A DNA stretch of 64,000 nt from Rugalucina vietnamica (Eukaryota > Mollusca > Bivalvia > Lucinida > Lucinidae), in the NCBI GenBank assembly GCA_964017185.1, contig OZ024877.1, positions 61,840,711 to 61,904,710 on the forward strand, read 5' to 3'. The position numbers were made by a program, and so were the translations under genes. This document shows positions 42,292 to 52,637 of this stretch, in pieces. The notes under the pieces were generated by a model. That model was not told the DNA's origin and did no database searches. It was given only the letters and a program-made list of their open reading frames with translations. Positions within the stretch are counted from its first letter, which is position 1, and every line of letters starts with the position of its first letter.

Positions 42292-44175
42292 TTGGTCAAT
42301 GTATTTTTCCCCAAATTTTGTATACAAGAATTTAAATCATCAAGCAATCTGACTTCTTCTGCTTCAAATAGTTCAATCGTTTCTAATGTCAAAAAATCTT
42401 TACACATTTGTCAACATTCACATAATTGCAAAATATGCATTGCTGCTGGAAATAATTCTTCTAAATTAGATAGAATTGAAAAATTGTTGAATATTCATCA
42501 TAAAGTAAAGGAATCTGGTCTTCCGAATTTTTTAGGTTGCAAAATTAGCATCAATGAAAAAATTAATGTTGAGTATATGAGGTCTTTATTGACAGGTTAC
42601 AATGATATAGAAGTATGTGATCTTTTAGAATATGGCTTTCCATTAGGTTGTAGGGAAAATGAAATGCATTTGACTTCTATTGAAAAAAGTGATCTATGGA
42701 AATGTAAAAATCACAAAGGGGCAAATGATTTTCCGGACGACATACTGATATATATTGAAAAAGAGAGTAATTCTAATGCTATTCTAGGTCCTTTTAATTC
42801 TAATCCATTTCAATCAGGGATAAAGATTTCACCCCTCAATTCTGTTCCAAAAAAGGACACAACTGAAAGAAGAATTATATTAGATCTTAGTTATCCATCA
42901 GGTGCAGCCGTTAACGATTTTATTAATGATGATGAATATTTTGGTAAGAAAATTGATCTAGTTTATCCAAAAGTGGATGATTTTATTCAATTAATCAAAG
43001 CTAAAGGGAGAGGGTGTCTTCTTTATAAGTGCGATCTTCGTAAGGCTTACCGACAAATAAAGATTTGCCCTAGCCAGTACCATTTAGTTTCGTATGTTTG
43101 GAAGAAACATATCTTCTGTGATACAGTTTTAAGCATGGGTACAAAATCTTCAGCATATTGTTGTCAAAGAGTAACAAATGCCATTTCATTTATCATGTTT
43201 CAAATTGGTATCTATATTCTTAATTATCTTGATGATTTAGCTTCAGCTGAAACTGCTGAGAATGCTTACTTTTCCTTTAATACTTTACGTACAATTCTGA
43301 GAAAATGTGGCATCGAAGAAGCACAAAATAAAGCTTGTCCACCTAGTACAAATATGGTTTTTGTTGGAATTTTATTCAATACTGTAAAAATGACAATAGA
43401 GGTGACACCAGAACGATTAAATGAAATTAATTTCCTTCTTTATACTTGGCTGAATAAAGAAACTGCTTCATTGAAAGAAATTCAATCTCTTCTTGGCAAA
43501 TTAAACTTTGTCGCCGCTTGTGTTAGACCCGGAAGAATTTTCATCTCAAGAATGCTAAAATGGCTCAAAGTACTTAACAAAGGTGATAGCAGACATAAGC
43601 AAGTTCCAATTCCAAATTATGTCAAAAAAGATATAAGATGGTGGTATAAATTTTTGCCTATTTATAACGGAGTCTCTCTTATGTTATTTGAAGAGTGGTG
43701 TAAACCCGACGAGATTTGCTCTAGTGATGCTAGTTTACAAGGTTGCGGTGGTTTTTGGCAAGGAAATTATTTTCATACATCCTTTCCAAAAGAATTTAAT
43801 AATAGACATCATATCACCACATTAGAAATGTTTGCTGTCATTATTTGTTTAAAACTTTGGGGACGTAATTTCAGGGGCAAAAGAATTCAAATGTTCTGCG
43901 ATAATCAAAGTGTTTGTCAAGTTGTAAATTCTGGGAGGTCAAAAGATGAAATTTTACAAGATTGTTTAAGAGAAATAGCATTTTTAGCTGCTATACATGA
44001 ATTTCAAATTAGGATGGTACATCTAGATTCTATGTCAAATCGCATCTCAGATTGTCTTTCAAGATGGGATTTAGATTATTCTTATAGAGATAATTTCTTT
44101 GCTGCCACACAGAATTATGACCTGGTTGAATGCCATGTTCCTGACAGTTTCTTTGATTTTGTTCATTCTTGGTAA
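42292..44175 (+). CDS. Ngaro reverse transcriptase and RNase H
   Basis: A 627-residue frame. The RT has LDLSYPSGAAVNDFI, motif A CDLRKAYRQIKI (about 247) and a palm motif NYLDDL (about 311). The FVGILF and LLGKLNFVAACVRPGR blocks are characteristic of DIRS-group RTs. The RNase H part has SSDASLQGCGGFW (about 476), TTLEMFAV, CDNQSVCQVV (about 536) and SNRISDCLSRW. The reading frame also extends without stop a little upstream of the chosen ATG. Its stop overlaps the recombinase ORF by 7 nt. Confidence 0.92.
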   Translation: MVNVFFPKFCIQEFKSSSNLTSSASNSSIVSNVKKSLHICQHSHNCKICIAAGNNSSKLDRIEKLLNIHHKVKESGLPNFLGCKISINEKINVEYMRSLLTGYNDIEVCDLLEYGFPLGCRENEMHLTSIEKSDLWKCKNHKGANDFPDDILIYIEKESNSNAILGPFNSNPFQSGIKISPLNSVPKKDTTERRIILDLSYPSGAAVNDFINDDEYFGKKIDLVYPKVDDFIQLIKAKGRGCLLYKCDLRKAYRQIKICPSQYHLVSYVWKKHIFCDTVLSMGTKSSAYCCQRVTNAISFIMFQIGIYILNYLDDLASAETAENAYFSFNTLRTILRKCGIEEAQNKACPPSTNMVFVGILFNTVKMTIEVTPERLNEINFLLYTWLNKETASLKEIQSLLGKLNFVAACVRPGRIFISRMLKWLKVLNKGDSRHKQVPIPNYVKKDIRWWYKFLPIYNGVSLMLFEEWCKPDEICSSDASLQGCGGFWQGNYFHTSFPKEFNNRHHITTLEMFAVIICLKLWGRNFRGKRIQMFCDNQSVCQVVNSGRSKDEILQDCLREIAFLAAIHEFQIRMVHLDSMSNRISDCLSRWDLDYSYRDNFFAATQNYDLVECHVPDSFFDFVHSW

Positions 44176-45170
44176 CACTTATGTGTTTTTCAGACAAACA
44201 AATGAAGACTTTAAAATCAGACCTGAAAACATCAAGACAGAATGCATTTGCAGACAGTACAACCAAGAATCTTAGAACTCAGTGGGAGTCATTCTTGTTA
44301 TTTTGTTTTTATTTCAATTTATCTTATTTGCCTGTAGATACAGAAACTTTGTGTTTATATTCACAGTTTTTGAGCAGATCCTTCAAATCTACAAATACTA
44401 TTAAGAATTACATTAGTGGGATAAAAACTATGCATCATATATTAGGTTTTTCAGTTGACCAAATCAATGATTTTTTACTGAATTTAAGTATTAGAGGTAT
44501 TGCTAGGTTACACCCACATTGTGTAAAACAATCAAAAGCAATCACACCAGAATTGTTAACTAAATTCTCTCTTCTACTAGATCTGTCAAATCCTAAAGAT
44601 AGTGTTTTCTGGTGTTTATTTCTTTTTGCCTTCTTTCTATTTGCCAGAAAATCAAATCTAGTTCCTACTTCTATAGCTGATCTGAAAAAAGAGAAATGCC
44701 TTTTCCTTAAAGATGTACAAGTTCTTGAAGACCATTTGATTGTTTCTTTTCGATGGTCTAAAACTATTCAATTTGGTGAAAGGATATTACAGACACCTTT
44801 GGTAAAAATACCTGGGTCAGTTTTATGCCCAGTTAAAGCCTTCACCAATATGTACAGTTTAGTTGATATCCAGGAAGATGATCCATTATTCACTTTACCT
44901 AACAAAAAATGCATTTTTTATAAGGATTTTCAGTCTAAATTGAGACATTTGATCAAAGCAATAGGCTTAAATCCTGATGAATTCAGTTCACACGGGTTTA
45001 GAAGGGGAGGTTGTACATATGCCTTTAAATCAGGCGTCCCGGCTGATTTAGTTCAGTTACACGGCGATTGGCATTCAGATGCGTACAAAAAGTATCTAGA
45101 GTTTAGTCTGGAAGACAAAATGTGTGTTGCCGAAAGAATGAAATTACAAATCTTGAAGAAGGCAAATTAA
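44169..45170 (+). CDS. Ngaro tyrosine recombinase
   Basis: A 333-residue frame, overlapping the RT stop. It has an N-terminal SAM-like DNA-binding part and a C-terminal catalytic part: Arg in FARKSNL (about 159), Lys in RWSKT (about 196), HxxR in SHGFRRGGC (about 273), WH in GDWHSD and the Tyr nucleophile in YKKYLEF (about 307). It is expected to integrate the circular cDNA. All catalytic residues are present. Confidence 0.92.
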   Translation: MVTLMCFSDKQMKTLKSDLKTSRQNAFADSTTKNLRTQWESFLLFCFYFNLSYLPVDTETLCLYSQFLSRSFKSTNTIKNYISGIKTMHHILGFSVDQINDFLLNLSIRGIARLHPHCVKQSKAITPELLTKFSLLLDLSNPKDSVFWCLFLFAFFLFARKSNLVPTSIADLKKEKCLFLKDVQVLEDHLIVSFRWSKTIQFGERILQTPLVKIPGSVLCPVKAFTNMYSLVDIQEDDPLFTLPNKKCIFYKDFQSKLRHLIKAIGLNPDEFSSHGFRRGGCTYAFKSGVPADLVQLHGDWHSDAYKKYLEFSLEDKMCVAERMKLQILKKAN

Positions 45171-45319
45171 AAGCTGTTTGAATTGTAAGCTGAAGTTGAG
45201 TACATCGGCTAGTACTTATTTTAAGTTGTAAATAAGAATTTTTATTGTATATATCACTTTCAGTTTCCTCTTTAAGTTGCTGAAATCATTCTTTTGTTGA
45301 CTTCAGATGACTCTTAGGC

Positions 45320-45875
45320 ACTTTGCAAAGGGATTCTCGCAATAGCCTGTGGCGCTATTGGTGTAATTTTTTCATTCTGAAATTTCAATATGAGATTCAT
45401 TTCAGATCTTGAAAGGAACTCACACATAGTCAGTTGTTTTATATTAGATTCATATGATATTTCAGATTTCCACTCCAGGCACTTTGTACGGGGTTTATTC
45501 GCAATAGTCTGTAGCACTATTGGTTTATGTTTTGTTTTCTGAGATTTCAGATGAATTTGCTGTAGATACAAGTGTAAACTTAAACATAGTCAGTTGTTTC
45601 ATAATAGATTCATATGATATTTCAGATTTCAGCTCCAGGCACTTTGTACGGGGTTTATTCGCAATAGTCTGTAGCACTATTGGTTTATTTTTTGTTTTCT
45701 GAGATTTCAGATGAATTTGCTGTAGATACAAGTGTTAACTTAAACATAGTCAGTTGTTTCATAATAGATTCATATGATATTTCAGATTTCAGCTCCAGGC
45801 ACTTTGTACGGGGTTTATTCGCAATAGTCTGTAGCACTATTGGTTTATTTTTTGTTTTCTGAGATTTCAGATGAG
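45320..45875. repeat. 160-bp tandem repeat, about 3.5 units
   Basis: Units of 160 bp (phrases CACTTTGTACGGGGTTTATT, TAGTCAGTTGTTTCATAATA) lie between the recombinase and the hydrolase. Each ends with TTTTGTTTTCTGAGATTTCAG followed by ATGA, a good 3' splice-site shape. The first unit is the most diverged. Confidence 0.88.
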
Positions 45876-45988
45876 TTTGCTGTGGATACAAATGTAAACA
45901 TGTATTTTGACATTGTTTTGTTTTACATGCTTTATGACATGACAATTGATCATATTTTTTTTTTACTTTTCCTTTTTTTTTTATTATA

Positions 45989-46504
45989 GAATGTAGAAAA
46001 GTGACGATCATTGCCGACTCTATAGCTAAAAACCTTTATGGAATGGATGGAGTTACCTTACAAATCTTCTGTGGAGATACCATTGCTAAAATTGCTTCTA
46101 AAATTGATTCTGGTGAGGCAAGACTAGATCCTTTTGACTTTGTTATAATACATGTGGGCACTAATGATATAGACAATAGGGCACCATTTCATAATATCAT
46201 CTCAGATTATGGCAACTTAGTGGGCATTTGTAAAAAAAAGAAGCCCTCAATCCAGATTGTGCTTTCAGCTATTTTACCAAGACCTAAAGATCATGTTGAT
46301 ACTGATTCAATGATCAGAAGAGTTAACAAGTACTTAAGAACTTTCATGAGCAAGTCAATGCGGTTATGTACATATAAACCATTCATGTTTGCCGGGCGTG
46401 TTCGCAATGAACTTTTTGCAAAACGTGATAAAGGATTGCATTTGAATACGGAAGGAACAAATACATTGAAACGGTTCCTCATAAGAGTCATTTCTACTTT
46501 GTAG
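45989..46504 (+). CDS. SGNH/GDSL-type hydrolase of the Ngaro element
   Basis: An open frame of about 170 residues without an early ATG. It is preceded by a 30-nt pyrimidine tract and AG at 45988-45989, so it is probably a spliced exon rather than an independent ORF. SGNH signatures are ADSIAKNL (block I Ser), HVGTNDI (Gly-x-Asn-Asp block) and DKGLHLN (Asp-x-x-His). The domain hydrolyses esters in other contexts; its substrate here is unknown. Related hydrolases are known in some Ngaro elements and in CR1 ORF1. Confidence 0.8.
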   Translation, partial: ECRKVTIIADSIAKNLYGMDGVTLQIFCGDTIAKIASKIDSGEARLDPFDFVIIHVGTNDIDNRAPFHNIISDYGNLVGICKKKKPSIQIVLSAILPRPKDHVDTDSMIRRVNKYLRTFMSKSMRLCTYKPFMFAGRVRNELFAKRDKGLHLNTEGTNTLKRFLIRVISTL

Positions 46505-47289
46505 ACAATATGAAATTATTTAACTTGATGTAAAGTCTGATCAGCTTATTTACCAGTTAATGCTCATGTGAAGTCTAAAAGCTGAAGTTCTTGTTTAATT
46601 TGTTTCAGCATTTGATGATGAATTAGCCCTTAATTGACATAGATTGTTAACAGATTGAGATTGTATTAGTACAGTCAAGTTAATTAGGGTAAGATGTGTA
46701 TTACAGTTGTGTTTGTCTTGTCAGTTTGTCAGTCATTTTGTTCATTATTTATTGTCCTTTTCCTTTCTGTTTATTATATTTCTTTTTCTGTTGTATAAAT
46801 GTACAGTTTCATTCATAATTTCATTCAAATTATTTTCCTATGTTCTAAAGTTTCAAAAAATCGCCAGACGCTTATTAGATTCTGTCTGATTTGATCCGAG
46901 TCAAAAGAAGACGTTGTTTACTTATTGATCGATCAAACTATTTTAAGATCTTTGTGGAGGTTTCTGTCTATTTATATCTCAGTTATAAATAATCAACCAA
47001 TAATTTTATCGTTTAGGAAATCTCCGTTCTATTTATATTTGTTTATAAATATCAGACCAATGGGAATGTTTGATTTGATGGTATTTGTAGTCTAGGCGCT
47101 TTTTAGAACATTAGTACCTTAGTCTGTATCATTTAGACGGCGTTATTTACACTTGAAAAACACGTGGCTAATTTAAATAATGATAACAAAGCATATTCTA
47201 TAAATTTATTGAACATTTGTTGTGCACAGGTTTCTTTTTGTGCACTTTTGGTACCTTTGAGTGGTACCAAACATGTTCTTTATATTGTG

Positions 47290-47357
<68 letters not shown>

Positions 47358-48590
47358 CTTTATTTATTTTCCTTTTGTTTTGATTTTGGCCGGTGGGTTG
47401 GCATTTTTTCTGGAATATTAATGTATCATTAATAATTCGCATGTGCATGAAATACAATTGATTCATTTAGTTTGATTACATACATGTATATGTGAATGAA
47501 TTCTTTGATATAAGATTTATATTGGAATGATTTATATAACATGGACGAATGAAATGCAAATTATATTTTCTAAATTAAATTTTGTTCTTAGTAGTCTTTT
47601 GATACCATTAAGGATGAGGAATACATAATTACATCATTTGATGCTTAAAATTGCTGAATTGCTGCTAAAACAAAATTGAAAACAAGTAAAAGCTTTTTTG
47701 AAAAGCATGAAAACAAGTATAAGCTTTTAAATAGGCAAACCACTTACCCCTTGTGCCAGTGGCAGAAAACAGTGTTAAAATTATTCAGAAAGACATCAGG
47801 GAAGGACAGAAAAGTAAAGTTCCAAAAGAGAGAAATAAGATTTTAAATTCTCATTAAAATTATGTATGGAAATTGTCACAAATCAGTGGTAGCATAAGGA
47901 AAAACATGTTTTGCAAAAAAAAAAAAACTCCCTGATGAATTTTCAAAACAATTGTATCAAAAGAAGTAAATGGCCAAGGTTTACAGATTTATCATAACAA
48001 AATTTTGCAATTTTCAGTGTTATACTTAATTTTTTTTACATTTTGCAAATTTCTATGCAAATTGCAAACCTCAATGTAGGTTATGTACCTCGATTGAGGT
48101 ACACTACCTAAATTTTGACTTGAGCAGAGCCTGAAAAACAATAGACAAAAAAATCTACCCTTTTCTCACGCTTTTCAAGTCTACTTTCGGTTTATGGATC
48201 TATTGGTATGCCTATCGTGTTATTTTTCATGGACCCTACGGAATACCGAAAATGAAATCAAGACGTTTCGTTTCACTAATTTCACTTTTTTTTTTCTTTG
48301 TCTCGATCCCGCAGTATCGAGACATTTAGGCCGACTTCGATTGGGACTATGGTAAGGACTATGGTAGCTACATTGTTGTTCGATTCGCACTATAGTACAG
48401 CTCTTCTGTATTGGAGATAGAAATGACCATTACCAAAGGAACCCAGCCCATAGGTCAGAATCAGAATGGTGAAACGTCAAACTGACAAAACCACACCGGG
48501 GGGGGGGGGGGGGCTTGACCGGAGGGGATTAGTCCCGAGCTCTCACAAGAGAAGTAAATTTAGACACACAATCATCTGACAATTCAGCAG
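46505..48590. other. No gene; poly(T) run and inverted 69-bp repeat
   Basis: A 64-nt poly(T) tract is at 47291-47354. The inverse of the 30564 repeat is at 48065-48133. A run of 16 G is at 48498-48513. Two related AT-rich phrases (TCTATTTATAT...TTATAAATA) at 46965 and 47030 may belong to the Ngaro 3' end, but I cannot prove it. Confidence 0.4.
48065..48133 (-). repeat. 69-bp repeat, inverse of 30564-30632
   Basis: Reverse complement of the earlier segment with a single mismatch. Sequence on either side is unrelated. Confidence 0.85.
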
Positions 48591-48629
48591 AGGAGATCAG
48601 AGAATCAGGGAGTTCATTAATTCCAATCT

Positions 48630-50480
48630 CTAATAGTCTGGGGGAAAAATGTGTAAATAGGCATTTGTACTTGCTGAAGGTATCTGAAATGCCAAAGAGT
48701 GTTGATTCCTACAACGCCTATTTTTGGGGATAAGGTCATCCGTGGGTATTTTTGCTCTCCCTTTTAGACCTTTGTAAAGCAATATAATTTTATTATCCTT
48801 CCTTCTTTTCTGCAGAGATTGCCATTTTCGTTTTTTAAGGATGTCAGTCATACTACCTTTTTCATATGTATAGTTCCTAGTTACAAACCTAGACACACGC
48901 TTTTGCACTTTCTCTAAATCATTTATCAAACCTTCATAATGAGGGTCTCAAAATGAGCTACCATATTCAAGAATAGGTCTCACCAGACCTTTATAGGCAG
49001 CTTCTCTCACATCTTGGGGGCAAGAAAACAGATTTCGTCTCAAAAAACCAAGGGTCCTATTGGCTTTGGTGCACACATTGCTGATATGAGTGTTCCATTT
49101 TAAATCCTTAGTTATTGTTACACCAAGATATTTGATACTTTCAACATTTTCCAACACAGTACCCTCAAGCTTGTAAGAAACCTGAATTTTACTACTACGT
49201 TTATTCGTCAGCTGCATCATGTTGCACTTGACGGGCTGGAATCTCATACCCCATTTCCGGGCCCAACTACCTAATCGATCAATATCCTTCTGAAGTTTCA
49301 CTGTATCCTCCACATTCTTAATTTCACGATAACAGACACTATCATCAGCAAAGAGTCTGATTTCCGATTCAATATCCGAGTTGATATCATTTATATGCAA
49401 CGAAAATATAAGAACGGTGCCCTGTGGGACACCAGATACAACAGGAGCCCAGTCTGATTTAACGCCATTAACCACAACTCTTTGTTGTCTATAGCAAAGG
49501 AAGGCATCAATCCATTTAATTGTCTTTCCACCAATTCCATAACTGAACAATTTGCTTTTAAGGAGTTCATGTGGAGGAGTGTCAAAAGCTTTTTCAAATT
49601 CCAAGATAAAAGTATCAACCTGACCTTGATTGTCTAAGATTTTTGCCCAATCATCAATCACTGTAGCTAACTGGGTTTCACAACTATGGGATTTCCTGAA
49701 TGCATGTTGCCTGTCTGACAAAAGATTATGATGATCCAAATGAGACATGATATTAGAACACACTATATGTTCCAAAAGTTTGCAGGGTACGCAGGTCAAG
49801 GAAACTGGACGATAGTTGCAAGCAAGAGACCTGTCAGCCTTTTTGAACAGGGGACAAATGTTTGCTAAAGACCATTCTTTGGGGATTTCACCCGAGTCTA
49901 TTGACTGTTGAAAAAGATGTGCAAAAACAGGACCTAGCTCAGATGCCAATTCCTTAAGGACTCTGGGATGAAGCTCATCAGGGCCTAGAGCTTTCGACGG
50001 GTTCAAACCTTTGAGAAGTTTTGTTACACCTTCTTTAGATACCACTATGTCTTCCATGAACGGGGCTTTTCTATTCAAAAGAGGGACCTGGCTATGTTCA
50101 GTTTTGGTGAACACATCCGTAAACTGACCATTGAATTCAGTAGCCTTTTCAAAATATAATTTAGCAAGACCACTTCCATTTCGCTTTTTCAAAGGGGGGA
50201 TACCTTGAACATCTTTTTTCTGACTATTTATGTACCGATAAAAATCTCTTGGATTAGCCTTAACATCACCGACCAAGTTATTTACATACAACTCATGCTG
50301 TTTTCTGATATCTGTTTTGATTTCTCTTCTCAATGTTTCAAATTTTGTTCTATATTTTGCACTCCCAGTTTTCTTCGCTTTAGCGTGAGTTGCATTTTTT
50401 CTGCGAATCTTTCTTCTTATTTCACACAGTGTATATCCGAGCGTATGCAGAACAGACGAATCAGCATACGGAGCGGTCAC
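48630..50480 (-). pseudogene. CR1-like reverse transcriptase, broken
   Basis: RT of the LINE: KGLNPSKALGPDELHPRVL, WSLANICPLFKKADRSLACN, NYRPVSLT, DRQHAFRKSHSCETQL, GVPQG, LFADDSVCY and IKYLGVTI are all readable. The defects are clear. Motif A reads ILEFEKAFD, with Glu for the expected catalytic Asp. The segment after GVPQG is shortened. An in-frame TGA at 48948-48950 replaces the Trp of the usual WDPH. Downstream of it the frame continues as LEKVQKRVSRFVTRNYTY. The first 15-20 codons after 50480 belong to the inserted element, not the LINE. Confidence 0.9.
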
Positions 50481-52475
50481 AGACGGCCATGAATACTACA
50501 TGAACAACACTGTGATGTCAAATATAACACTTTGCGGCAACCTTCTGTATTGTAGCACTCGAACGTGACCAGATGGAATACACCTGGTGACCTGGATCAG
50601 CATCGTACATGTATCAGAATAGCATCGACTATGTTGTGAAAACAAAAAGTTGTTTTGGGGCAAACAGCAGATCAGAGAGAGGGGGGGGAGAGGTCCCGAT
50701 AGCTCAGTGGTAAAAGCGCCCGCTTCGGGGGCGAGATGTCGTGGGTTCGCCCAGACCGTGCCATATCGAATGCGTTAAAATGGTACCAATGGCTTCCTTG
50801 CGAGGCAATCAAGGCTTTTCTTCTCCTTTAAATATAGTATCACTAATAGTGCATATCTAACAATAAATTCTAAAATAAAAGACTGAAAAAAGTCTGAAAA
50901 GGTCCGATAATAAGACTCATGTCTGTTTTAACCGGAGGTCTATATGGAAGGCTGGCATTCGTGCTGAATACGTTAGTAATATAGAGACCCTAGAATTTCG
51001 GTCAAAGGAAAAGGTTCCCTGTTTGCATACTCAGTCCTTAAGCAAAGTCATCAAGCGAACACCCACCTCCGTACACACCGGCGGGAGTACTCTCCAAAGC
51101 ATCTGTCATATATTCCAAAGTCTTTCCATATATGAATGATGCGTGAGAATCAGCCAAGACGCCGCAAAAGGGAGCTTGCGGCGGGAGATAAAATCTTTGG
51201 CGTGATTTGTAAGCATATATGATTCTGTCATGCATCTTACTTATTTGATTTACTCGCAGTTTATTACTATTTAGCCACGCTTGTGCATATTAACACGATG
51301 AAGCATCGGAATATGAACATGATGAAGCATCGAATGAATCCATGTTGTTATGACGTACGCCATAAACATTTATTAAAGTAAGGATTTAGAATTTTAGATG
51401 TCATGACAAAAACCTGTCGGAAAATGGCTTCCGCTGCCTGATTACTCATTGAAGTGCTAGTGTCGTCTAGCTGTGACAAGGACACAATACCGACTGTCAG
51501 CCACTAGCTAGCTGCGATCCACTGTATACTGGCCGATTGAGATGGCATAGTTGTTCATGACACTGCACCTGGGTTAAATTGTTTGATTTCTTATTTTATT
51601 GTTAGATGATAGAAGTGAAATACTTTTCTGTTTACACAACACTCAATGAAACTGCTAATTCGACACCGACACTGTAATTACTAAATAGAATGTAGTCATG
51701 TTCCAAAAATAAACGTTCATTTTTCGACCTTGTCCATGCTTCGTGCTGATTAAGCAGCCACCCTATGGCATTTCATATGTATTTCTCCCTATGAATGTGG
51801 TGAAATATTTGCTAAGCAGGATGGTGAGGAACAGATGGACAGACAGACGCTGGGTCTGTAAAAATTCCGCTGTCTATAGTGAATCAGAAAGCTCGAGTGA
51901 GCTCAAACATGTTTGTATCTTACATTTCTACTATACAGCGTTTGTTTCTATCCGTATTCTAAAGCTCGCCTACGTCTGTTCCGTTTCGTATGGAAATGCG
52001 TCATTTCGTCTGTTCCGCTCCGTAACAAACGACTGTACCGCCCCGTAACCATGAAATTACCATACGCTTCAGAAAAAAAAACCAATTCTTGGCTATTTTT
52101 ACTGGAAAACATATAAAATATTTAATGTCTGGTGGTTCAGGACATATTTAACTACATACGGACTAAATTCAAAAGGTTGAAAATGGCTTATTTCGCAAGC
52201 AATCTCGACACACAGTCAAAAAAAAATACAAAATATGCCATTTTTCACACGTCTTGGGCAGTTATGGCGAACCCCCTGAAAAATCATTGTGCTCTCGAGC
52301 ACAGACAACTAGACGGGTATGTATGCAACACATCTGCTCTAGTTTGGTCTCAATATTTGCATTAGTCACTTTAAAAGAGCGGAAAAACATTTTTGGCGCG
52401 AAAAAGCGCGTGCTCCTGTAAACGTCTGTCCGTTCGGTAACCGTCTGTTCTGCATACGCTCGGATATACACTGTG
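50425..52475. mobile_element. TIR element with CACAGTG ends, Transib/RAG-like
   Basis: Perfect 34-bp terminal inverted repeats begin CACAGTGTATATCCGAGCG and end CGCTCGGATATACACTGTG. A 5-bp target duplication TTTCA flanks it (50420-50424 and 52476-52480). A CACAGTG terminus (identical to the V(D)J recombination heptamer) with 5-bp duplication is the signature of the Transib/RAG-like superfamily. Repeated CGTCTGT motifs occur near both ends. No transposase is visible in the 2.05 kb, so it is non-autonomous. It also carries a SINE. Removing it with one TTTCA joins the LINE frame (SWLIPE with IRRKIRRKN). Confidence 0.85.
50691..50835 (+). mobile_element. tRNA-Pro-like SINE head
   Basis: GATAGCTCAGTGGTAAAAGC is a box A/D-arm. 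CCCGC-TTCGGGG-GCGAG forms an anticodon arm with CGG as in tRNA-Pro. The T arm is shortened (GTGGGTTCGCCC), so it is not a working tRNA. The following TGGTACCAATGGCTTCCTTG is probably the SINE body. Confidence 0.6.
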
Positions 52476-52637
52476 TTTCAGGAATTAACCATGAGACTGA
52501 GGAAACTGAGCGACTAGTCTTTGATGGGATATGTTTATCCACTGAATCCTGGATAAAAGATGTGATCAAATTAAAGTTTTCTTGAACCGATAGGTATGGT
52601 AGCTACCATGGTTAGTTTGGTAAAGCTCTTCTGTGAT

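Larger units (their letters stand above)
40660..46504 (+). mobile_element. Ngaro/DIRS-like tyrosine-recombinase retrotransposon
   Basis: The order Gag, RT plus RNase H, tyrosine recombinase and SGNH hydrolase on one strand is that of the Ngaro group. A TATATAAAGG box at 40691 could be its promoter. Ngaro elements integrate with a recombinase instead of an integrase or endonuclease, so no target duplication is expected. I could not find the split direct repeats, so the termini are approximate. All four reading frames look intact. Confidence 0.85.
48590..52592 (-). mobile_element. CR1-like LINE, interrupted and 5'-truncated
   Basis: Minus-strand LINE. It starts in the endonuclease-RT linker (SFIQDSVDKHIPSKTS at 52568-52520), is broken by the TIR element 50425-52475, and continues with RT and C-terminal domain to about 48630. 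The endonuclease is missing. A poly(C) run on its strand lies beyond the 3' end. Confidence 0.82.

Noticed and set aside
44169-45170. Bacterial or phage integrase acquired by transfer
   Set aside because: It overlaps a DIRS-type RT/RNase H and follows a Gag-like frame, so it is the recombinase of a Ngaro element.
47164-47466. Poly-Phe and poly-Lys frames
   Set aside because: Artefacts of the 64-nt poly(T) tract.
50694-50765. Functional tRNA-Pro gene
   Set aside because: The anticodon arm is good, but the T arm is shortened and lacks a complete TTCGAAT loop. More likely a SINE head.
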